A stretch of 5,309 nt of DNA from Candidatus Solibacter sp. (GTDB lineage Bacteria; Acidobacteriota; Terriglobia; Bryobacterales; Bryobacteraceae). Position numbers and translations under genes: made by a program. Positions 1 through 5,066 of the stretch are shown here, piece after piece; the first letter of the stretch is position 1, and each line of letters starts with the position of its first letter. The stretch spans positions 1-5,309 of the forward strand of contig JADGNT010000418.1 in the NCBI GenBank assembly GCA_017883345.1. The letters are read 5' to 3'. The notes beneath the pieces were generated by a model. It was not told the origin of the DNA and ran no database searches. It saw only the letters and a program-made list of their open reading frames with translations.

Positions 1-1200
1 CCAATCCTCTACGCGCGCTGCGTCTCCTGCCACCGCGACACCGGCGTCGCCCCCTTCCCCCTCGTCACCTACGCCGCTGCCGCCAAACGCGCCCGCCTCA
101 TCGCCACCGTCACCGCCAAGCGATACATGCCGCCCTGGCTGCCCTCCGCCCCACGCTTCCAGCACGAGATGCGGCTCTCCGCCCCCGAGATCGCTCTCCT
201 CGCCACCTGGGCCTCTTCCGGCGCGCCCGAAGGCAACCCGCGCGAGACGCCCCCGCCCCCCAAGTTCCCCGATGGCTGGCCGCTCGGCGCCCCCGATCTC
301 GAAGCCGTCATGCCCACCCCCTTCGACATCCCCGCCGACGGCCCCGACCTCTATCGGTGCTTCGTCATCCCCGCCCCCGCCGACCACTGGGTCCGCGCCA
401 TCGACATCCGCCCCGGCAATGCCAAGGTGGTCCACCACGTCATCGTCTTCCAGGACACCACGCGCTCCGCCCGCAAGCGCGATACCGGCGCCGGCTACTC
501 CTGCTTCGGAACCCCCGGCTTCCTGCCGGCGCGCGGACTCGGCGGCTGGACCCCCGGCGCCCTCCCCTTCCGCATGCCCGACGACATCCCGTCCCTCTTC
601 CACGGCGCCGCCGATCTCGTCCTCCAGATCCACTACCACCCCACCGGCAAGCCCGAAACCGACCGCACCCGCCTCGCCCTCTACTTCACCCCCCATCCCC
701 CCGCCCGCCGCCTGATGGACGTCCCGCTGGGCTCCAACCGCATCGATATCCCGCCCGGCGCCACCGCCTTCCAGGTGACCGACCACTTCACCATCCCCGT
801 CGATGTCGACGCCATCGGCATCATCCCCCACGCCCACTACGTCTGCAAAACCATGTACGCCTACGCCATCCTCCCCGATGGCGCGCGCCGCACCCTGCTG
901 CGCATTCCCGATTGGAATTTCAACTGGCAGCGCCAGTATCGCTACGCCGCCCCCATCCGCCTGCCCGAGGACACGCGCGTCGAAATGGAATTCACCTACG
1001 ATAATTCCGCCGCCAATCCGCGTAATCCCAACCACCCGCCCGAGCGCATCACATGGGGACCCGCCACCACCGACGAAATGGCCGGATTGCACCTCGAAGT
1101 CGTCCCCGTGCGCGCCGCCGACGAGGACGAGCTGAGTCAGGCGCTTTGGGGCAAAATGATGCGCGCGCTCGGCGGCGGCATCTATCGCCCCGGCCGATAG
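1..1200 (+). CDS. Cytochrome c / type II copper monooxygenase fusion protein (5'-truncated)
   Basis: The reading frame is open from base 1 and ends at TAG 1198-1200, leaving 399 visible residues; the true start and any signal peptide lie before the window. An internal ATG at 127 is not the start, because the codons before it encode a heme-binding CVSCH motif (C7, C10, H11 of the visible protein). MPPW at 43-46 is a likely source of the axial Met ligand. The rest resembles peptidylglycine alpha-hydroxylating monooxygenase (PHM-like, copper type II ascorbate-dependent). Every copper-ligand position can be matched: HH at 145-146 (HHVIVF), H211 in LQIHYHPTG, HAH at 277-279 and M360 in TTDEMAG. 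In PHM the first three bind CuH and the last three bind CuM. The family is expected to be periplasmic, with the heme perhaps feeding electrons to copper in place of ascorbate; that role and the substrate are inference. Codons are unusually C-ending compared with the other genes here. It converges on the ceramidase-like gene. Confidence 0.88.
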   Translation, partial: PILYARCVSCHRDTGVAPFPLVTYAAAAKRARLIATVTAKRYMPPWLPSAPRFQHEMRLSAPEIALLATWASSGAPEGNPRETPPPPKFPDGWPLGAPDLEAVMPTPFDIPADGPDLYRCFVIPAPADHWVRAIDIRPGNAKVVHHVIVFQDTTRSARKRDTGAGYSCFGTPGFLPARGLGGWTPGALPFRMPDDIPSLFHGAADLVLQIHYHPTGKPETDRTRLALYFTPHPPARRLMDVPLGSNRIDIPPGATAFQVTDHFTIPVDVDAIGIIPHAHYVCKTMYAYAILPDGARRTLLRIPDWNFNWQRQYRYAAPIRLPEDTRVEMEFTYDNSAANPRNPNHPPERITWGPATTDEMAGLHLEVVPVRAADEDELSQALWGKMMRALGGGIYRPGR

Positions 1201-1220
1201 GTGACCACCGGTTGCGCAAG

Positions 1221-1241
1221 TTTCTGTGTCTCCGCGGTGAA
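1221..1241 (+). repeat. Degenerate copy of the TCTCYGCG dispersed repeat
   Basis: This lies in the 53-bp gap between the convergent monooxygenase and ceramidase-like genes. It contains one exact TCTCCGCG unit (1229-1236), preceded by a diverged unit TTTCTGTG (1221-1228) and followed by GTGAA. Aligned without gaps to 4129-4149 it matches at 16 of 21 positions in the same orientation, including the GAA end. No stem-loop with a T-run, and so no clear terminator, was seen in this gap. Confidence 0.5.
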
Positions 1242-1253
1242 TGGGCTTCCCTG

Positions 1254-2594
1254 CTATCGCCCGACCTTCTTCATCGCCTTGTGGATGGCGTCGAACACGC
1301 GATCCTCCACGCCGGGCGCGAACGGACCCGGCTGCCCGTAGTAGATCAGGTTGTCCACAGCTTCGTATCCGCCTTCGCGCAAGATCCGCTCCGACGGTAT
1401 GTAACCCATCACCGCGTTCGAGTACCCGGCCACCATCAGAGGCTCGCCGAGGTACTCGCGTTTGGCGCGTAAATCGTAATCCACCACCACCTCGCCACCC
1501 AGCGCCACGAGCGTCAAGTCCTTGCCGAAGCGAACCGCTTGCACCGGGTACGACACTTCCCGAACCGGATGTCCGCTGTCCATCGCCTCGATCATCCGCC
1601 GTGCCCGCCGCACCAGCGAGCCCGACGCCTTGGGGTTCTTCAGGTCCGCCTCGTATTCCGCGCGCTGCCGCCGGGCGAATGGCAGGCTGGTCACTACGAA
1701 GGAGACGCGCAGCCGTCCGCCCACCGGCGAGAGCGCGCCCGCCAAAACGCGCCGCACCTCGCCGGCCAGCGCCTCGCCGTGCCGCTCGGCCAACACCAGC
1801 GTGTTGCGCGGATTCGGATTCTGATCGCCGCCGCACAACTCCATGAACAGGGCGGTGGCCCCGGGGTAATCGCTTTCCAGCCTCGCCTCCGCGAAGCCCG
1901 CGTAGTCGCCGGTGAGTTGATAGAAGTCTCCGCCCAGCGTGGTGTTGTGGCAGGCGTAGGCGAACAGGATGGCGCGCACGCGGCCGTCCGGCGCGGACAC
2001 TTTCAAAACCGGGACCTCGTGGTCGCTGGGCCCGGACGGGTTGACCCCGATCTTGACGCCGTTGGCCGTGGGCTCGCGCCGGTTGATGGCGAACCCTACC
2101 TCCCCAAAACCGTAGGCCACCTCGGCCGGTGAAAGATCGGCGATCGCTTTGCCAATCACCGACACCAGATCGTCCACCAGGCGCGCCGCGTATTCGCGAA
2201 GTTTGGCCTCTTCGGCGGGCGGCCCGTCGAACATGGTCGCTAGCGCCGGCCAGACCACCGGCCCGGTGTGCGTGTGCGAAGAGTTCAGCAGCAGGCGCGC
2301 TCGTTCGATTCCAAACTGCCGCCGCACGCGCGCCGCCACCTGCCCGGACACCTCGGCCGGCAGACCCACCAGGTCCGTGGTCACGATCGCCACGCGTCCG
2401 CCCGACCCCGCTTCGATCGCCAGCGCCCGCGCCCACAGCGTCTGCCGCACGCCTTCGGAGGCATGATTCCGGCTGGCATACCCCGACATCCAGATCGGCC
2501 CCCGCGGCGTAATGTCCACCCGCGCCACACCGGCGCGCATTCCGGCCGCGCCCAGCGGAGCGGCAATCAGGGCCAACAGGAAAATGCTCTTCAT
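1254..2594 (-). CDS. Secreted neutral/alkaline ceramidase-like protein, short form
   Basis: This 446-residue protein starts with a signal peptide (MKSIFLLALIAAPLGAAG, cleavage probably near residues 16-18), so it should act in the periplasm or outside the cell. The mature part opens with AGVARVDITP and GYASR, typical of the N-terminal catalytic domain of neutral/alkaline non-lysosomal ceramidases, which are zinc amidases that split N-acyl sphingoid bases. Zinc-site motifs are visible: SSHTHTGP at 105-112, ACHNTT with H216, and ALGGE with E368. Y398 in MGYIP is a candidate for the tyrosine ligand. The family motif GDVSPN, whose Ser is the nucleophile, reads GDQNPN here (256-261), so Asn259 replaces it. 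Canonical enzymes are about 650-750 residues; this one stops after the catalytic domain and lacks the C-terminal Ig-like domain. The start follows GGAGG at 9 nt and lies 13 bp after the aminotransferase stop, pointing to co-transcription. Fold assignment is strong; ceramide as substrate is doubtful. Confidence 0.9.
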   Translation of the reverse strand: MKSIFLLALIAAPLGAAGMRAGVARVDITPRGPIWMSGYASRNHASEGVRQTLWARALAIEAGSGGRVAIVTTDLVGLPAEVSGQVAARVRRQFGIERARLLLNSSHTHTGPVVWPALATMFDGPPAEEAKLREYAARLVDDLVSVIGKAIADLSPAEVAYGFGEVGFAINRREPTANGVKIGVNPSGPSDHEVPVLKVSAPDGRVRAILFAYACHNTTLGGDFYQLTGDYAGFAEARLESDYPGATALFMELCGGDQNPNPRNTLVLAERHGEALAGEVRRVLAGALSPVGGRLRVSFVVTSLPFARRQRAEYEADLKNPKASGSLVRRARRMIEAMDSGHPVREVSYPVQAVRFGKDLTLVALGGEVVVDYDLRAKREYLGEPLMVAGYSNAVMGYIPSERILREGGYEAVDNLIYYGQPGPFAPGVEDRVFDAIHKAMKKVGR

Positions 2595-2603
2595 GGTGCG
2601 CCC

Positions 2604-2608
2604 CCTCC
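2604..2608 (-). promoter_or_regulatory. Ribosome binding site of the ceramidase-like gene
   Basis: The minus strand reads GGAGG (running into GGAGGGGG, 2608-2601), 9 nt before the ATG at 2594. It touches the TAG stop of the upstream aminotransferase gene (2610-2608), which favours coupled translation and supports this start. Confidence 0.75.
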
Positions 2609-3912
2609 TACGCCCGGACGATTGCCGGGTGGACCTTGCGCACCGCCGCTATGGCATCTGCCGTGTCCCGCTCCGTGTACTTGGGGTTCATCATCACGCC
2701 CGCAAAGCGGCTCAGAATATCGATCGTGCGCGCGCAGCACTCGCGGCCATAGCGGATGGATTTCCCCCGGTCGGAACTGAAGCTCGGCCAGCGCGGCGTC
2801 ACCGTCACCTTCTGTTCGATCTCCGGCACAATCGGCAAAATCACCGAGCCGCCCGGACCCGCCACCGGGACGCCCTCCGCCTTCATCGCGTCCGCGTAAC
2901 GCTGGCGCTCTTCCTTGGTGCGGAACCCCAGAAAAATTCCCGTGCCCAGTTCGCCGTCGGGATCCGGCAGATGCCGCCGATGCGCGTCCGGCAAGTCGCC
3001 AATCCCGCCATACACGCGGCGCGCGTTGCGCCGCACATCGCCGATGATCGTGTCCAGCTTGCGCAATTGCGCCAGCAGCACCCCGCCGGTGAATTCGTTC
3101 ATCCGGTAATTCAGCCCCGGGATGAAGCCCAGCTTGCTCGGAAAGTCGCGCCGCACCGTCACATCGTGGAACCGGCAGGCTCGTTCGTACAAATAAGGAT
3201 CGCTGGTCACCAGCGCACCGCCTTCTCCCGCCGTAATCGTCTTGCTCTGTTGCAGGCTGTAGATCCCGATGTCGCCCATCGACCCCAGCGGCTTCCCCTG
3301 GTAACTCGCACCCACGCTCTGGCTGCCATCCTCCAGAACTTTGAGCCGGTGTTTGCGCGCGATCCCGAGGATCGGGTCCATGTCGGCCGGATTGCCTTGC
3401 AGGTGCACCGCCATGATCACCTTGGTCTGCGGCGTGATCAGCGCTTCGATCGCCTTGGGGTCGATGTTGAAACTCTCGTCGATCTCGGCGAACACCGGCA
3501 GCCCGCCGGCCTGGATCACCGTGTTGTAGCACGAGTACCACGTCCATGCGGGCAGAATCACTTCGTCGCCCGGGCCCACTTCGAGCGCCGCCATCGCAAC
3601 ATGCAACGCGGCGGTTCCGGAAGTCACCGCCAGCGCATATTTGGTTTGCATGCGCGCGGCATACTCGTTCTCAAACAAGGCGACTTTCGACTTGTCCAGC
3701 GGGTTGCTGAAGCGGAACGGATTGCGGCTTTCCAGCACTTCCTCCAGTTGCCGCTGCTCCTTGCCGTCGTAGTATTGCGGCCCCCAATTGGCGCCGCCCA
3801 GCGGCTTGGCGCGCACCGGCGTGCCGCCATTTGCCGCCAGTTGCGGAGCGGCTTCCGCGCTCCCCATGACAGCCGCCGCCGCGGCTGCTAAGAAATCTCT
3901 GCGATCCACCAT
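2608..3912 (-). CDS. DegT/DnrJ/EryC1/StrS family PLP-dependent aminotransferase with Tat signal
   Basis: The 434-residue protein is a fold-type I aminotransferase of the DegT/DnrJ/EryC1/StrS group, whose known members mostly aminate keto-sugars or cyclitols. Visible landmarks are SGTAALH (98-104, phosphate-binding loop), PAWTWYS (121-127), LEDGSQSVGA with D195 expected to contact the PLP ring nitrogen, QQSKTITAGEGG with K224 as the Schiff-base lysine, and GLNYRMNEF (266-274). The N-terminus, MVDRRDFLAAAAAAVMG with AEAAP after it, looks like a twin-arginine signal peptide; most characterised relatives are cytoplasmic. A longer reading from ATG 3972 is possible, but that codon sits inside a palindrome without a ribosome binding site. 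The chosen ATG at 3912 has AAGGAGGT 6 nt upstream and places the RRDFL motif at the N-terminus. The ceramidase-like gene follows after 13 bp. The amino acceptor is unknown and nearby sugar-nucleotide genes are absent. Confidence 0.9.
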   Translation of the reverse strand: MVDRRDFLAAAAAAVMGSAEAAPQLAANGGTPVRAKPLGGANWGPQYYDGKEQRQLEEVLESRNPFRFSNPLDKSKVALFENEYAARMQTKYALAVTSGTAALHVAMAALEVGPGDEVILPAWTWYSCYNTVIQAGGLPVFAEIDESFNIDPKAIEALITPQTKVIMAVHLQGNPADMDPILGIARKHRLKVLEDGSQSVGASYQGKPLGSMGDIGIYSLQQSKTITAGEGGALVTSDPYLYERACRFHDVTVRRDFPSKLGFIPGLNYRMNEFTGGVLLAQLRKLDTIIGDVRRNARRVYGGIGDLPDAHRRHLPDPDGELGTGIFLGFRTKEERQRYADAMKAEGVPVAGPGGSVILPIVPEIEQKVTVTPRWPSFSSDRGKSIRYGRECCARTIDILSRFAGVMMNPKYTERDTADAIAAVRKVHPAIVRA

Positions 3913-3918
3913 GTGAAG

Positions 3919-3926
3919 ACCTCCTT
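3919..3926 (-). promoter_or_regulatory. Strong ribosome binding site of the aminotransferase gene
   Basis: The minus strand reads AAGGAGGT, a full match to the 16S anti-Shine-Dalgarno, with 6 nt to the ATG at 3912. It decides between this start and the in-frame ATG at 3972. Confidence 0.88.
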
Positions 3927-3944
3927 CGTACACTCTCGCGTAGC

Positions 3945-3961
3945 GTAGCCTTTCAGGCTGC
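3945..3961 (-). repeat. Short stem-loop upstream of the aminotransferase gene
   Basis: AGCCT (3947-3951) and AGGCT (3955-3959) pair across a 3-nt TTC loop. One T-G pair and one G-C pair extend the stem to 7 bp (3945-3961). It lies 18 nt before the ribosome binding site and directly beside a larger palindrome, so the two probably form one element. No T-run follows on either strand, so it does not look like an intrinsic terminator. Confidence 0.6.
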
Positions 3962-3962
3962 C

Positions 3963-3984
3963 ATGCCCCCATTCATGGGGGCAT
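3963..3984. repeat. Perfect 10-bp inverted repeat
   Basis: ATGCCCCCAT (3963-3972) is followed by TC and then its exact reverse complement ATGGGGGCAT (3975-3984). As RNA it would fold with about 9 bp and a 4-nt loop. With the smaller stem-loop at 3945-3961 it forms a two-hairpin unit like the REP-type palindromes scattered in many bacterial intergenic regions. If transcription starts upstream, it lies in the leader of the aminotransferase and ceramidase-like transcript. A terminator is less likely because no T-run follows on the minus strand. Confidence 0.75.
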
Positions 3985-4002
3985 TCTTCCTACTGAAACG
4001 GC

Positions 4003-4029
4003 ATAATCATTAAAACCGCACGTTGTCCA
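4003..4029 (-). promoter_or_regulatory. Weak sigma-70-like promoter candidate for the aminotransferase operon
   Basis: The minus strand carries TGGACA (4029-4024, 5 of 6 to the -35 consensus) and GATTAT (4008-4003, 4 of 6 to the -10 consensus), 15 nt apart and so short of the ideal 17. TTTAAT (4014-4009) is another -10 candidate. This is the most A/T-rich spot in the gap. Such matches arise by chance, and the stretch overlaps the putative gene remnant. Confidence 0.2.
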
Positions 4030-4081
4030 ATTCCATCCAGACACTCGAACCGGCCGTTCCCCCCAACTCGAAAAGCAGCGC
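4010..4081 (-). pseudogene. Possible 3' remnant of a lost gene (C-terminus of a beta-sandwich or carbohydrate-binding type domain)
   Basis: Right after a TAA at 4084-4082, the minus strand encodes 23 residues and then TAA at 4012-4010. The peptide begins ALLFELGGTAGSSV and ends WMELDNVRF. The pattern of F-x-LGG, AGS, V-W and a closing LDNVRF resembles the last strands of jelly-roll carbohydrate-binding domains, where phrases like 'W-DNVRF' are common just before the stop. No start codon or ribosome binding site precedes it, and dispersed-repeat sequence begins 27 bp upstream. It may be the tail of a gene whose body was deleted or replaced. The family call comes from memory of such motifs and may be wrong; the peptide could also be chance. 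Confidence 0.4.
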
Positions 4082-4107
4082 TTACGCGTCCAGCTTGCTT
4101 TTGGTTT

Positions 4108-4149
4108 TCTCCGCGCTTATCTCTGCGATCTCCGCGTCTCTGCGTTGAA
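4108..4149 (+). repeat. Dispersed repeat array of TCTCYGCG units
   Basis: Four 8-bp units of TCTCCGCG or TCTCTGCG occur at 4108-4115, 4120-4127, 4129-4136 and 4137-4144, with spacers of 4, 1 and 0 nt, followed by TTGAA. From memory, this kind of sequence (on the other strand, CGCAGAGA-type units after TTCAA) occurs between genes in many unrelated environmental bacteria. It sits in the gap between the DUF4159 and aminotransferase genes, and a degenerate copy occurs at 1221-1241. Confidence 0.65.
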
Positions 4150-4162
4150 GCGCATGCTTCAA
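4145..4162 (-). terminator. Stem-loop after the DUF4159 gene, possible terminator
   Basis: TTGAAGC (4145-4151) and GCTTCAA (4156-4162) form a perfect 7-bp stem with a 4-nt GCAT loop, starting 14 nt after the DUF4159 stop. No T-run follows on the minus strand, so it is a poor match to an intrinsic terminator; it may instead be an RNA 3'-end stabiliser or part of the adjoining repeat, whose TTGAA end it shares. Confidence 0.35.
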
Positions 4163-4176
4163 ATTCCACGCACCCC

Positions 4177-5016
4177 TCAGTGCGTCATCGAGTAAACCAC
4201 GTAGTTGATCCCGATCCGTATGCCCAGCGCCGAGAATCTTTCCGCGTACTGCGGATTGTCCGCGTGCTCCCACGAATCGCCCAGGTCCATGTTGTGGCAG
4301 ATGGCGACAATCAAGCGGCCGTGGTCGTCGTAGATGCCGCGCCACGCAGCCTCGTATCCATCGTACTCGTAGGTTCGGCCGCTGCGGATGTACTGCGCGC
4401 CCGGAACCTGATACCGGTCGTCCAGGTCGTAAATCGTGTGGAAGATCGCGTCCTGGTTCTTGAGGTCCACAATCGGCCGGTCGGGAAACACGCGCCGCAT
4501 GCTTTCCTGGAAGACCTCCCACTCCCGGGTGCCATGGAAATCGTCGCACATGAAAAACCCGCCGCGGTCGATGAATTCGCGAAGCGCCTTGGCCTGCGCA
4601 TCGGTGAGCTGCCAGTGGCCCACCTCCACGGCATAGAGAAACGGCCAGTCGTAGGCATCGCCTTCATCCAGATTCACCGGCTGCTCCGCGCTACGGCTGT
4701 GGACCCGCGTCAGCCGCCGCATGGCCTCGGAGAAATGCCGGTCGGAGCGCGGATAGTCCGTGGTCCAACTGGAATATCCCTGCGTCCAGTCGCCGCCGCG
4801 GAAGCGCCCCCTCCCGAAGCCGCGTCCGCCGTACATGGCCGGCGGGTACATCAGGCGCCCGAACGCCCACTCGGCCTTATCCTGATAATCGGGCGGCAGG
4901 GGAAAATCGTTATACTCGTTTCCGGGGTACTGGCGGAACGGCCGTTGAGCCACCAGAGACGTCAGGACCAAGAGCGTACCCGCCACCACCCGCCATCCTG
5001 CACTTTTGTGAATCAT
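4177..5016 (-). CDS. Secreted DUF4159 domain protein
   Basis: This 279-residue protein has a signal peptide: a basic start (MIHKSAGWR), a hydrophobic core (VVAGTLLVLTSLVA) and probable cleavage after A23. A Gly/Arg-rich stretch (63-75) precedes the DUF4159 domain, recognised by WTTDYPRSDRHFSEAMRRL (84-102), PFLYAVE (125-131), LREFIDRGGFFMCDDFHG (145-162), MRRVFP, NMDLGDSWEHAD (242-253) and the closing FSALGIRIGINYVVYSMTH. DUF4159 proteins are frequent in Acidobacteriota and Planctomycetota, with no established reaction that I know of; the fold is thought to resemble class I glutamine amidotransferases, but I see no catalytic Cys/His pair that I would trust. A modest ribosome binding site, GGAAGG, lies 9 nt before the ATG. 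The gene starts 50 bp after the LOG-family stop on the same strand, so the two may be co-transcribed. The role is unknown. Confidence 0.88.
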   Translation of the reverse strand: MIHKSAGWRVVAGTLLVLTSLVAQRPFRQYPGNEYNDFPLPPDYQDKAEWAFGRLMYPPAMYGGRGFGRGRFRGGDWTQGYSSWTTDYPRSDRHFSEAMRRLTRVHSRSAEQPVNLDEGDAYDWPFLYAVEVGHWQLTDAQAKALREFIDRGGFFMCDDFHGTREWEVFQESMRRVFPDRPIVDLKNQDAIFHTIYDLDDRYQVPGAQYIRSGRTYEYDGYEAAWRGIYDDHGRLIVAICHNMDLGDSWEHADNPQYAERFSALGIRIGINYVVYSMTH

Positions 5017-5025
5017 CCGCTCGCG

Positions 5026-5031
5026 CCTTCC
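5026..5031 (-). promoter_or_regulatory. Ribosome binding site of the DUF4159 gene
   Basis: The minus strand reads GGAAGG (5031-5026), 9 nt before the ATG at 5016. It is weaker than the sites of the two downstream genes but supports the start that gives an intact signal peptide. Confidence 0.45.
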
Positions 5032-5066
5032 GTGAGCATACCACCGCTGGAGAGTCTCCGCCCCGC

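Noticed and set aside
127..1200. Treating the monooxygenase as a complete gene starting at ATG 127
   Set aside because: The frame is open to base 1 and encodes a CVSCH heme motif before this ATG, which is the Met of the MPPW motif.
1200..1209. GGTG-AC-CACC inverted repeat as a terminator for the monooxygenase gene
   Set aside because: The arms are 4 bp with a 2-nt loop and no T-run follows, so it would not form a stable terminator.
2512..3891. A 459-codon open frame on the + strand opposite the aminotransferase
   Set aside because: It is antisense to a gene with clear family motifs; its product is an Arg/His/Ala-rich sequence without recognisable domains, as expected from high-GC antisense frames.
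3913..3972. In-frame N-terminal extension of the aminotransferase from ATG 3972
   Set aside because: The ATG is part of a perfect palindrome and has no ribosome binding site, while ATG 3912 has AAGGAGGT at 6 nt and exposes a Tat-type N-terminus.
4082..4549. A 155-codon minus-strand frame overlapping the end of the DUF4159 gene
   Set aside because: Most of it is an alternate frame of the DUF4159 gene and its tail is translated dispersed repeat, a typical spurious open frame.
5049..5059. GGAGAGTCTCC palindrome between the LOG and DUF4159 genes as a terminator or operator
   Set aside because: It allows only about 4 paired bases around a 3-nt loop and has no T-run; such short palindromes are expected by chance.
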